Assembly: GCA_964655775.1 (NCBI GenBank)
Contig: CAZZNQ010000046.1
Location: 1-31,722, forward strand
Direction of reading: 5' to 3'
From: CAZZNQ01 sp964655775
GTDB lineage: Bacteria; Planctomycetota; Brocadiia; SM23-32
DNA: 31,722 nt
This document shows, in pieces, positions 1 to 7,680 of this stretch. The stretch's first letter is position 1. Each line of letters opens with the position of its first letter. Position numbers and translations under genes: made by a program. The notes beneath the pieces were generated by a model that did no database searches, was not told where the DNA came from, and saw nothing but the letters and a program-made list of their open reading frames with translations.

Positions 1-351
1 TGAGTAGCGCGCATAGAGCCGTGCAGTGCAGGCGTATCTCGGGCGGTGTTCCAGGACGCCCTGTGTGGGTCACCCCTCGCGGGCGTGCTCCTGGTGGCTG
101 CTGCGTTGCGTCAGGATCCCGTTGATGCGCTGCGCGAATGCGCCTCAGCGAAGCAAGCTTCGCAGACGGCAAAGCGGTGGCAAGCCACCGCACTCCGAAA
201 AGGGCCGCCGCTTGCGCGGTGGTTTGGTAGAAGGCCCGGCCGTCTGGGCGACAGCCGCCCGGATGCAAAACGAACCCATTTCGTCATAAAGCGAGGGCAT
301 GCAGGAGGTAAGGACTTCGGCCCCGCGCGGTAAGATGCTCCGTCGACGGGC
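1..351. other. Gene-free stretch with palindromic repeats
   Basis: No convincing gene is visible. Short open frames here have no good ribosome binding site and run through the palindromes at 148-191. The rest is GC-rich with further imperfect dyads, for example around 203-222 and a CCGTCGACGG palindrome at 340-349. The segment lies downstream of the minus-strand sugar nucleotidyltransferase gene, so it may hold the 3' end of that transcript. I see no clear U-tract terminator. Confidence 0.6.
148..191. repeat. Two tandem REP-like palindromes
   Basis: Two perfect hairpins sit 10 bases apart. The first has a 7-bp stem (GCGAAGC/GCTTCGC, 148-163) and the second an 8-bp stem (GCGGTGGC/GCCACCGC, 174-191). 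Both have the same two-base AA loop. The first can be extended outward by two pairs past one mismatch. Small intergenic GC-rich palindromes of this kind resemble repetitive extragenic palindromes, which are often spread by RAYT-type transposases. Whether this one is repeated elsewhere in the genome cannot be seen here. Confidence 0.55.
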
Positions 352-1452
352 TCAGGTGAGTTCGCGGCGCTGCTCGCTCTTGCGCATCTGCTCGACGATC
401 TTCTTGACCTTCGCGCTCTCTTCCTTCGGGCAGACCAGCAGCGCGTCCTCGGTGTCGACGATCACGAGGCCGTCCAGCGCGATGGTGGCGATGACCTTGC
501 GCGACGGGTTCTTGGCGAAGACGGTGGTGTTGGTGGTCTCGTCGGCGAGGACGGGGCCCATGAACAGGTTGCCCTTGTCGTCGGCGGGGAAGGCGTCGGT
601 GAGGGTGGCCCAGCTTCCGATGTCGCTCCATTCCATCGCGGCGGGGACGACGGCCATGCGGCCGGCCCGCGCGGCGGGTTCGAGCACGGCGTAGTCGACG
701 GCGATCTTCTTGAGGTTGGGATATATGCTGTGCACGGCGTTGCGGAAGTCGGGCGTGCGGATGGCCTCTTCGAGGGCTATCAGCTCCTCGTACATGCCGG
801 TTTCGAACTCGCGGAACTGGCGCATGAGGGTCTCGGAAGACCAGACGAAGAAGTTGGCGTTCCAGAGATATTCGCCGCTCTCGGTGTATTCTTCGGCCTT
901 GCGGTAGTCGGGTTTCTCGGTGAACTCGGCGACGCGGTAGACGGGGAGTTCCTCGAACTGGCCGAGCTCCTCGCCTTTGCGGACGTGGCCGTAGTTGGTC
1001 TCGACGCGCGTGGGCTCGCAGGCGATGGCGACGAGGTATTCGGGGTGTTCGGCGAGGAACTCCTCGGCGGCCTTCAGGGCGCGTATGAACACCTGGGGCT
1101 TGCCGATGTAGTGATCGCTGCCGAGGCTGGCGATGATGCCGGGGCCGCGCTTGCTGGTGACGTAGATAGTCTCCAGGCCGATGGCGGCGGCGGTGTCGCG
1201 CAGGGCGGGTTCGACGATGATCTGTTCCGGCGGCAGCTCGGGCAGCTGCTCCAGGGCCAGATCCAGGCTGTCCTTGCCGACGGAGAGGAATATCTCCGAG
1301 GGCTTTGCGAGCCCGGATTTGCTGAACCGCTCCCAGGCGAGCTGGACGGGGCTTTTGCCCGCGAACAGCGGAAGGAACTGCTTCGGACGGTCGGACCTGC
1401 TCCAGGGCCAGAGCCGGGTGCCAACGCCCCCGGCGCGGATTACCACTCTCAT
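352..1452 (-). CDS. manC: Mannose-1-phosphate guanylyltransferase
   Basis: Makes GDP-mannose from mannose-1-phosphate and GTP in the cytoplasm, feeding polysaccharide and LPS glycan synthesis. The 366-residue product opens with the nucleotidyltransferase signature: AGGVGTRLWPWSR at about residues 7-19, then PKQF at 23-26, the conserved Lys-containing sugar-nucleotide pyrophosphorylase motif. The length fits the short form that carries only the guanylyltransferase and beta-helix part, without the fused phosphomannose isomerase domain. I start it at the ATG at 1452 because GGAG lies about 10 bases upstream and the signature begins almost at once; the frame is open further upstream to 1488. A promoter-like pair lies at 1525-1554. 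The neighbouring gene on the right is divergent and unrelated. The second signature residue is Arg (VIRAGG) where the family usually has Leu; this is a minor change. Confidence 0.9.
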   Translation of the reverse strand: MRVVIRAGGVGTRLWPWSRSDRPKQFLPLFAGKSPVQLAWERFSKSGLAKPSEIFLSVGKDSLDLALEQLPELPPEQIIVEPALRDTAAAIGLETIYVTSKRGPGIIASLGSDHYIGKPQVFIRALKAAEEFLAEHPEYLVAIACEPTRVETNYGHVRKGEELGQFEELPVYRVAEFTEKPDYRKAEEYTESGEYLWNANFFVWSSETLMRQFREFETGMYEELIALEEAIRTPDFRNAVHSIYPNLKKIAVDYAVLEPAARAGRMAVVPAAMEWSDIGSWATLTDAFPADDKGNLFMGPVLADETTNTTVFAKNPSRKVIATIALDGLVIVDTEDALLVCPKEESAKVKKIVEQMRKSEQRRELT

Positions 1453-1524
1453 TGTCGACGAGCTCCGGATAGCGGTTCTCGGGGCCAAACAGGCACACGC
1501 GGGCCTTGTGCGCCACTATGCGCC

Positions 1525-1554
1525 ATCATAACGGATGCCGACCCCGCTGCACAA
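1525..1554 (-). promoter_or_regulatory. Putative sigma-70-like promoter of manC
   Basis: Reading the minus strand, TTGTGC (1554-1549) and TATGAT (1530-1525) are separated by 18 bases, about 70 bases before the manC start. Confidence 0.4.
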
Positions 1555-1590
1555 TGCTTCGGCGGAGGCGATTTGCGGGCGACAGTCGGC

Positions 1591-1620
1591 TTGATTTCCG
1601 CCGGGTGCGGAGCTTATGCT
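1591..1620 (+). promoter_or_regulatory. Putative promoter of the topoisomerase VI A gene
   Basis: TTGATT (1591-1596) and TATGCT (1615-1620) are 18 bases apart. Transcription would begin near 1627, after the upstream in-frame ATG at 1616 and before the ATG at 1667, which favours the later start codon. Confidence 0.35.
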
Positions 1621-1666
1621 GAGTGCTGTTGCGACCACACCATGCTCATACGCGAGATCCGCATCC

Positions 1667-2755
1667 ATGCCGAAAGACAAGACCCGCGCGGCGATACTGG
1701 ACTGCGCCGAAGGCATCAAAGACCGCATTGAGAAGGAGCAGAAGCCCCAGCTGAAGCTCCCGAAACGTTCGCTGGCGAACGTGGCCTACGACCTCAAGGA
1801 AGGCTACTTCAAGCTGAAGAGCGGCAAGATCACCCGCACGCTGACCTACAACACCGTAAAGACCTTCGCGCAGACGCTGCGCATGATGGCGCTGTGCAAG
1901 GAGGCGATCGACACCGACGAGGAGATCACGAAGCGAGAGGCGTATTACGTCTCGAAGAACTGGGGCGAGGCCCGTTTCGACGAGCAGCCCGAGTCCGATA
2001 CGGTGATGGAGGACATCGAGGCGCTGTTTGCCGTGAACCGCGAGCAGCTCGGCTTCATACCCGAGGAGAAGGGCGGGGAGGTGGCCGGGGAGCTGGTGGT
2101 GGTGGACCGCGACCGGCGCAGCGGCAAGAAGATCGAGATAGACTGCACGCAGTTCGGCAGCGGCGCTTATTCGGTGCCGATCTCGGTCGAGCATCTCGAG
2201 TTCCAGACGAAGGCGGACTTCGTGCTGGCGATCGAGACGGCGGGCATGTTCCAGCGGCTGAACAATCACTCCTTCTGGCGCGATGCAAACTGCATCCTAG
2301 TGTCGATGGGCGGCGTGCCGACCCGGGCGTGCCGGCGCTTCGTGAGGCGCCTGAGCGACGAGAAGAAGATCCCCGTCTACGCGTTCGTGGACGGCGACCC
2401 CTACGGCTACGGCAACATCTACCGCACGCTCAAGGTGGGCAGCGGCAACGCGGCGCACATCAACGAGTACTTCTGCGTGCCTGACGCCAAATTCATGGGC
2501 GTAACCCCTTACGACATCGAGGAATACGACCTACCCACCCATCCGCTGACCGAGATCGACGTCAAGCGCGCCAACGACCTGATTAAGAACGATCCCTTTT
2601 TCCAGCACTACAAGACCTGGCAGAAGGCGATCAAGAAGATGCTCAAGATGGGGCAGAGAGTGGAGCAGCAGGCGTTCGCCAAGCACAGCCTGAACTTCGT
2701 GATAGACCGGTACCTGCCCGACAAGCTGGGCAACGTGGGCGGCTTCCTTCCGTAA
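1667..2755 (+). CDS. top6A: DNA topoisomerase VI subunit A (Top6A/Spo11 family)
   Basis: Family role: the DNA-cleaving subunit of the type IIB topoisomerase, which normally forms an A2B2 complex with the GHKL ATPase Top6B. The 362-residue product matches the usual archaeal length. Residues 89-97 carry the 5Y-CAP motif (TKREAYYVS) with the likely catalytic Tyr94. The Toprim metal site looks complete: Glu190 (IETAGMFQRL), a G-G-V-P-T-R-A block at 215-221 and the DGDPYGYG loop with Asp242 and Asp244. I prefer the ATG at 1667 because homology starts there and a promoter-like -10 overlaps the alternative ATG at 1616, but neither has a strong ribosome binding site. No subunit B is adjacent: the left neighbour is manC and the right one a convergent radical SAM gene, both on the other strand. 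In bacteria this family is sporadic. Partner and function here (topoisomerase or a Spo11-like nuclease) are open. Confidence 0.88.
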   Translation: MPKDKTRAAILDCAEGIKDRIEKEQKPQLKLPKRSLANVAYDLKEGYFKLKSGKITRTLTYNTVKTFAQTLRMMALCKEAIDTDEEITKREAYYVSKNWGEARFDEQPESDTVMEDIEALFAVNREQLGFIPEEKGGEVAGELVVVDRDRRSGKKIEIDCTQFGSGAYSVPISVEHLEFQTKADFVLAIETAGMFQRLNNHSFWRDANCILVSMGGVPTRACRRFVRRLSDEKKIPVYAFVDGDPYGYGNIYRTLKVGSGNAAHINEYFCVPDAKFMGVTPYDIEEYDLPTHPLTEIDVKRANDLIKNDPFFQHYKTWQKAIKKMLKMGQRVEQQAFAKHSLNFVIDRYLPDKLGNVGGFLP

Positions 2756-2766
2756 GTCGAACGCGC

Positions 2767-4305
2767 CTACTCCGCGACGGCGGCCTTCTCGTAGTGCTCG
2801 GAGACCTTCTGTTCGACGTCGCGGTTGAAGAGCCTCCACGCACAAACCGGCACGTGCTGCACCTTCTCCGTCTCGGGATCGTAGTAGACGTGCAGGTTGG
2901 GGCAACGTTCCAGGCGCATCGTCTCGATGACGTAGTTGTCCTCGAAAGGCAGGATAATGAGCTGCAGGATGCCCTGGAACTTGGTGTGCTTCTCCATCGC
3001 GTCGCGAGTGTGGCGGCTGAAAGCGAGGGAGAACGGCAGCGCCGCTCCGTGATAGAGCTTGCTGAGGCCCTTGCCCTTCAGCAGCGAGCCAAAGCGAACG
3101 TTCCGCATCATCAGGGGCGTGATCGTCGCCATGCCGCGCAGTTTCTTGTACATCTTCTTCAGACCGATCAGGCCGAACAGCTTCGCCATCAGGCTGCCGT
3201 CCGACTTCGCCGCCAGTTTCGCCTCAAGCTTCATCAGGTCGTGGCTCACGTCCACCAGCGTGCCCTTCAGGTAGCGCGAGATCGGCACGTATCGCTCGCC
3301 GTCGGAGACCAGCAGATAGACGCTTTCGCAGTTGGGGTGCGCGCCTTTGAAAGGCATCGCCGCGCGGCCCAGGTAGTCGGCCACGTTCTCGAACTGGGCC
3401 AGGAATCCGGCCGGGATGAACTGGACGCTCTCGCCGGGGTAAATGTCGTTGACCATCTGCTCCAGGCACTCGGTGGTGATGCGCTCCGGGTCGAAGCCCA
3501 TCTTCTGCGACTCCCACGTGTGTGCCAGCGGCATGAGGTGCACGGTGTTCACGAAGTGCCGCTTGCTGTGGTAGAAGTCGATCAGCTCGGGCAGCTCCTG
3601 GTCGTTGATGCCCCGCGCGATGCAACTGATGAGATACACTTTGTGCCGACGGCGATGCGGGCTGGCGCCGATGTTCTCGATGGCCTGCTGCTTGGGCTTC
3701 ATGGCGCTTGCGGTGCCCCGCAGCTTGACGTAGGTCTCGGGGTTGCTGCCGTCGTAGGAGAGCAGGACGGTGGCGCGCGTAGCCAGCAGCTTGTCGCAGT
3801 AGTCTTTGTCTGCCATCTTCAGGCCGTTGGTCACCACGCGCGTGGTCAGCCCGTAGGAGCGCGACAGCTCGATGATCTCGAAAAGATCCTCGCGCGCGGT
3901 CGGCTCGCCGCCGAACAGGGCCACAGTCGGCTTGGGGTCCAGTGTGGCCAGATGCGAGAATATCTTGTCGAAATAGTCCAGCGGCGGGTCGAATTTGAAC
4001 CCCATGCTGGGGACGTTGTCGCAACAGATTGGGCAGTTCATGTTGCAGCGGTTCGTCACGTCCACGAAGGCGAAGCTCGGCGCGCGGCCGGTGTGCGCGC
4101 AGGACTGGCAGTTCAGCCCGCAGCCGTGGTAGTCGTAGCCCTCATCCAGGCCGCGCTTGGCATGGTAGCGCTCGGCGCTGGACGAAATCATCGTCTCGGT
4201 CCGCCCGCAGTCGGGGCAGTCCTTCACAAGGAATATCTTGCCGTCGCGTTCCTCGCGGTCGGCATTGACCAACTGCTGGCATTCGTTGCAGAATGACCGG
4301 TTCAT
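2767..4305 (-). CDS. Radical SAM enzyme, MJ0619/tetraether lipid synthase-like
   Basis: A 512-residue multi-cluster radical SAM protein. In order: an N-terminal rubredoxin/zinc-ribbon-like site (Cys6, Cys9, Cys30, Cys33); an extra cluster motif CGLNCQSC (Cys62, Cys66, Cys69); the radical SAM CxxxCxxC motif CNMNCPIC (Cys87, Cys91, Cys94); the GGEPT SAM-binding motif at 132-136; and a C-terminal RC..LH...PVCAW Cys/His segment. This order matches the MJ0619-like family, which includes the archaeal tetraether lipid synthase Tes and bacterial relatives implicated in membrane-spanning lipids. Those enzymes perform radical chemistry at lipid carbons. The substrate here cannot be told from sequence. 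I start at the ATG at 4305, preceded by a GGGGGA ribosome binding site, rather than the longer frame to 4428. It converges on top6A with 11 bases between stops and appears monocistronic with its own promoter. Another radical SAM alkylation or methylation role is possible. Confidence 0.75.
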   Translation of the reverse strand: MNRSFCNECQQLVNADREERDGKIFLVKDCPDCGRTETMISSSAERYHAKRGLDEGYDYHGCGLNCQSCAHTGRAPSFAFVDVTNRCNMNCPICCDNVPSMGFKFDPPLDYFDKIFSHLATLDPKPTVALFGGEPTAREDLFEIIELSRSYGLTTRVVTNGLKMADKDYCDKLLATRATVLLSYDGSNPETYVKLRGTASAMKPKQQAIENIGASPHRRRHKVYLISCIARGINDQELPELIDFYHSKRHFVNTVHLMPLAHTWESQKMGFDPERITTECLEQMVNDIYPGESVQFIPAGFLAQFENVADYLGRAAMPFKGAHPNCESVYLLVSDGERYVPISRYLKGTLVDVSHDLMKLEAKLAAKSDGSLMAKLFGLIGLKKMYKKLRGMATITPLMMRNVRFGSLLKGKGLSKLYHGAALPFSLAFSRHTRDAMEKHTKFQGILQLIILPFEDNYVIETMRLERCPNLHVYYDPETEKVQHVPVCAWRLFNRDVEQKVSEHYEKAAVAE

Positions 4306-4391
4306 CTCGCTACATCCCCCGCCTTGAAGCCGCGCCGCGCATGGCCGGAACCGATAGAGGCGGCAACGCACACGGTCGCTTGAATGCAAAC

Positions 4392-4421
4392 AGTATACGC
4401 GCTCAAGCGGGTCAGAATCAA
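4392..4421 (-). promoter_or_regulatory. Putative sigma-70-like promoter of the radical SAM gene
   Basis: On the minus strand TTGATT (4421-4416) and TATACT (4397-4392) are 18 bases apart, a near-consensus pair. The leader to the ATG at 4305 would be roughly 80 bases. Confidence 0.5.
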
Positions 4422-4448
4422 AGGTCACGACGGGCGCTGCCGGCGTGC

Positions 4449-6176
4449 TCAGTTGCGGGACAGCACGTCCCGCGCCTCTATGCCTTCCAGCAGGAGGTGC
4501 TCTCCCGTAGAGACGGTCTCGCGGGCCACTGTCTCGTAGGTGTGCAGGCGCGGATCGGTGTCACGGATCGTGATGCGACCGTCGGACCATTTGTAGTCCG
4601 TGAGCGGCTCCCCGCCGCGCAGCACACGCACGGGGCGCGCGGGCAGAGGGGCGCTCCACGCGTCGCCGTCGCGAGTCCATCCCTCCACCAGGTCGGCTCC
4701 GCTCAGAACCACATGCTCGCCCGGCATCGCGCGCACGCTCACGCCGGCCTTCGGGGCGAGCACCTCCCTGTAGACGCCGCCGCGAAGCACGATGGTCTCA
4801 CCCTCGCCGGCGACCTCGCATGCCTTGGCGAGCGTCTTGAAGGGCACCGCCGCGTAGCCATAGAGATTATCGCTCGCCGCCGGATGCCGCGGATCGACAT
4901 AGTAGACGTTGGGGTGGGCCAGCGCCCCGATGTCCGCGCCGTCGGCACCCGCGTCGATGGCCGGGCTGCCCAGCTGCAGTCGGAAGTTGCGGGCCTCGCG
5001 GTCGACGAACATCGGATCCGCGTCCAGCGTGTCAGTGCCTCCCGCCGGAGAGGGTTTGGTGTTGTGGATCAGGTTGTGCTCGATAGCGGTCTCGGTCGGC
5101 ACGGTATGTCGACCGTGGGCGGTGACGATGGAGGTGTCCATGTTGGCACAGATGTTGTTGCGCACCTCGCCGCCGGTCACGCCGTCGCCCACAATGCCCA
5201 CCGCGTAGTAGATGAGGTCGCTGAACGTGTTGTTCTCCACAACGGTGTTCGGCAGGCCGGCCGAGCATATGCCCCACGCGCCGCCATACTTCGGCGTGCC
5301 GCAGGCGAAGATGTTGCGACGGAACGTGAAGTCGCTCACGGCGCCGGGCACGCTCGAAGAGCCCATGAAACCCTGGCCGAAGTCGCAGATCACGTTCTGC
5401 TCCAAGAGCACGTTGTGCGCGGTCAGGTTGTGGGCCGTGAACACCTGGGCGCCGTCCACGTGGGCCCGGCCGGTCTCCTTCGTGTCGGTCCCGTGGAAGT
5501 AGTTCCAGCGCAGCTTATGGTCCCTGCCGAAGGTGCGCGTGTAGTCGCAGTCGCCCTGACCGGCTTCCACGTACATGTTCAGCCGCCGGACCTCGTTGCT
5601 CTCGACGCGCCAGGCGTCGCCGGTCAACACGATGCCGTACTGGGTCCGGAACGCCTGGTTGTACTTGACCAGTACTTCCCCGCAGTCCGACCAGTCGCGG
5701 GTGCCCTCGATCTCTTCGCCGTAGGCGCCCTGCACGGCCGCCTTCACGTGCGTGAAGTAGTTGTCGACGATCTCCACGTGCCGCCCGGCGACCTCTATCC
5801 CGTTGTGAAGGTGCGGGGAACTGATGTTGAACCCCTCGATGCGCACGTAGTCGGCCTCGCCGGTCACGAAGCCGTGCATCTCGACCGTGCGCCGCGGGAC
5901 GGCCTTGAACACGATCTTCGCCCCGTCGGCACCGTCCGTTTGCAGGCGCACGCGTTCGTCGTAGCGCCCCTCCATCACGCAGACGATGTCGCCAGGCTGT
6001 ACCGTGTCGGCCGCGTGCTGGATCGTCTTCCAGGGGGTGGCGGGGGAGCCGTCGTTCGCATCTGCCGCTCTCGGGTTCGCATTGTCTACCACGTAGGTGG
6101 CCGCATTCACCGTTGCGCAGACCAGCGTCATCATCGCCGCCGCCTTCATGCACCGCCATGCCGTCGTCTTCATCAT
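4449..6176 (-). CDS. Secreted right-handed beta-helix protein (DUF1565-like)
   Basis: A 575-residue exported protein. Residues 1-25 form a Sec signal peptide ending in VNA before ATYVVD. The N-terminal module (YVVD...DANDGS...PWKTIQHAAD...GD) is the start typical of DUF1565/pectate-lyase-like solenoids. It is followed by repeated N-N and xVExN-type turns of a parallel beta-helix. A second copy of the opening module (YYVDPRHP, then PFKTLAKA and GETIVLRGGVYREV) occurs near residues 435-490, so the protein looks like two solenoid units in tandem. Such proteins usually bind or cleave polysaccharides, but I see no catalytic signature I would name. The ATG at 6176 has GGAGG 8 bases upstream and is followed at once by a second ATG. 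The protein is a paralog of the one at 7677-9053 and is divergently placed from that operon, which suggests related roles in glycan handling. Confidence 0.8.
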   Translation of the reverse strand: MMKTTAWRCMKAAAMMTLVCATVNAATYVVDNANPRAADANDGSPATPWKTIQHAADTVQPGDIVCVMEGRYDERVRLQTDGADGAKIVFKAVPRRTVEMHGFVTGEADYVRIEGFNISSPHLHNGIEVAGRHVEIVDNYFTHVKAAVQGAYGEEIEGTRDWSDCGEVLVKYNQAFRTQYGIVLTGDAWRVESNEVRRLNMYVEAGQGDCDYTRTFGRDHKLRWNYFHGTDTKETGRAHVDGAQVFTAHNLTAHNVLLEQNVICDFGQGFMGSSSVPGAVSDFTFRRNIFACGTPKYGGAWGICSAGLPNTVVENNTFSDLIYYAVGIVGDGVTGGEVRNNICANMDTSIVTAHGRHTVPTETAIEHNLIHNTKPSPAGGTDTLDADPMFVDREARNFRLQLGSPAIDAGADGADIGALAHPNVYYVDPRHPAASDNLYGYAAVPFKTLAKACEVAGEGETIVLRGGVYREVLAPKAGVSVRAMPGEHVVLSGADLVEGWTRDGDAWSAPLPARPVRVLRGGEPLTDYKWSDGRITIRDTDPRLHTYETVARETVSTGEHLLLEGIEARDVLSRN

Positions 6177-6335
6177 CGTTCACGCCTCCGGGACCAGCGG
6201 AAACACACGCATAGACCGTCGGGGGACAAGCATAGCCCAAGGCAGGGGACTGTGCGAACGAATCATGGTGTGCTTGACTGTTCGTCCGTTCACTGGCAAG
6301 GAGCGGCCCGGATACGTCATCGGCACGGGCGTTGA

Positions 6336-6364
6336 TTGCCTCGAACGCGCAGGGCAGTTATAGT
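6336..6364 (+). promoter_or_regulatory. Putative promoter of the aminotransferase operon
   Basis: TTGCCT (6336-6341) and TATAGT (6359-6364) are 17 bases apart, about 75 bases before the start at 6439. It lies in the 262-base divergent region shared with the beta-helix gene on the other strand. Confidence 0.4.
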
Positions 6365-6438
6365 ACGCGTTCCGTACTGGTGGTGTCGTCCGAGCGTGGC
6401 ACTGTGCGCTAACGACTTTAGGAGGTGAGGAATCTGCA

Positions 6439-7680
6439 ATGGGAAAACTGGCTATCACGGGGGGGAGCCCGGTCCGGAGCGCGCCGTGGCCGGCCTGGCC
6501 GCAGCACGGTCAGGCGGTGAAGGACGCTGTTGCCCGAGTGGCGGACAGTAACGAATACAGCTCGCAGGTGGGCGGAGAAGTGGCGAAACTCGAGCGCGAT
6601 TTCGCCGACTATCACGGCGTCGCCGACGCGGTCGCCGTCTGCAGCGGCACGGTCGCCCTCCAGTTGGCCCTGGCAGCGGCCGGCATAGGGTGCGGAGACG
6701 AGGTGGTTGTCCCCGCCTACACGTTCGCGGCCACCGCCAGCGCCGCCGTGGAGAACAACGCCATCCCCGTCTTCGTGGACAGCGAGCGTAAGAGCCAGGG
6801 TTTGGCCGCCGAAGAGGTGCGACGCAGCATCACGCCGCGCACGCGGGCCATCATGCCCGTGCACGTCAACGGCTACCCCTGCGACATGGACGCCGTCACG
6901 GCCATCGCCGACGAGCACGGTCTGACTGTAATCGAGGACTGTGCGCACGCCCACGGCGCCGAGCATCGGGGACGCAAAGTCGGGACAATCGGGCACTTCG
7001 GCTGCTTCAGCTTCCAGCACAAGAAGAACATGTCGATGGGCGAGGGCGGCATGGTTCTGACCGATGACGAGGCTGCGGCCGAGAAGATGCGAGGCATCCG
7101 CGACTATACCTGGGCGCCCGTTACCCGTAACTGGCGAATGAGCGAGTTTCACGCGGCCGTGGGCCGGGAGCAGATCAAGCTGCTCGACGAGCAGAATGAA
7201 CAGCGCCGCCGAAACGTTGCGACGCTGCTGGGCGCCCCGGGCACCGTGGATGGCATCGCTCCGCTGCCGGGCCTGCCCGAGACGAATCCCGTCTACTACA
7301 ATCTGATACTGCAGTACGACGAGGCGGCGGTCGGCGCCCCGCGTCGGGCGTTCGTTGAGGCCCTGAAGGCCGAGGGTATCCCGATCCACATGTTCTACGT
7401 GCCCGTCCAGCGATGGCCCATATTCGCTCAGGCGGACTTCTTCGGCCGGGGCTGCCCGTTCTCGTGTCCCCTGCACGAAGGCGGGCCCGTGGACTACGCC
7501 CACGTGTCGACGCCGGTGGCCGACGCCATCTGCGACCGGATCAACGTCGAGATAAAGGTACAACCGACCAGCGGCGAGTTGGAGATGCGCCAGGCCGCCG
7601 AGGCCATCCGCAAGATCCTGGAGAACCGGGCCCAACTCCGGGAAGTCGAACAGCGCATGCGGGAAGGGAAAGCCGAATGA
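6439..7680 (+). CDS. DegT/DnrJ/EryC1/StrS-family PLP aminotransferase
   Basis: Fold-type I PLP enzyme of 413 residues. Family members aminate keto-sugars or cyclitols in nucleotide-sugar and related pathways. Visible landmarks: CSGT near 68-71 (phosphate contact), the IEDCAHAHG loop with Asp167 that pairs with the PLP nitrogen, and SFQHKKNMSMGEGG at 191-204 with Lys196 as the probable Schiff-base lysine. The N-terminus (GGSPVR..PWPAWP) resembles the branch containing AHBA synthases and 2-deoxy-scyllo-inosose aminotransferases, so the substrate may be a cyclitol or free sugar and not the usual dTDP-sugar; this is inference. AGGAGGTGA ends about 11 bases before the ATG. The stop overlaps the next start by ATGA, so the three genes 6439-10024 are translationally coupled. 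The partner oxidoreductase could supply the keto substrate. Confidence 0.88.
   Translation: MGKLAITGGSPVRSAPWPAWPQHGQAVKDAVARVADSNEYSSQVGGEVAKLERDFADYHGVADAVAVCSGTVALQLALAAAGIGCGDEVVVPAYTFAATASAAVENNAIPVFVDSERKSQGLAAEEVRRSITPRTRAIMPVHVNGYPCDMDAVTAIADEHGLTVIEDCAHAHGAEHRGRKVGTIGHFGCFSFQHKKNMSMGEGGMVLTDDEAAAEKMRGIRDYTWAPVTRNWRMSEFHAAVGREQIKLLDEQNEQRRRNVATLLGAPGTVDGIAPLPGLPETNPVYYNLILQYDEAAVGAPRRAFVEALKAEGIPIHMFYVPVQRWPIFAQADFFGRGCPFSCPLHEGGPVDYAHVSTPVADAICDRINVEIKVQPTSGELEMRQAAEAIRKILENRAQLREVEQRMREGKAE

Noticed and set aside
26..333. Two overlapping open frames of 87-95 codons at the left end
   Set aside because: They run straight through the tandem palindromes, have no good ribosome binding site and show no domain-like pattern. 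I treat the region as non-coding.
340..349. CCGTCGACGG palindrome near the end of manC
   Set aside because: Ten-base GC-rich palindromes are expected by chance at this composition, and there is no U-tract to support a terminator.
1616..1666. Upstream ATG at 1616 as the start of top6A
   Set aside because: The extra 17 residues have no homology-like character, and the ATG overlaps a promoter-like -10. I kept 1667, with modest certainty.
4293..6335. A 680-codon plus-strand frame opposite the radical SAM start and the beta-helix gene
   Set aside because: It is antisense to a well-supported secreted protein. The composition (Val, His, Arg and Ala rich) is that of a high-GC shadow frame.
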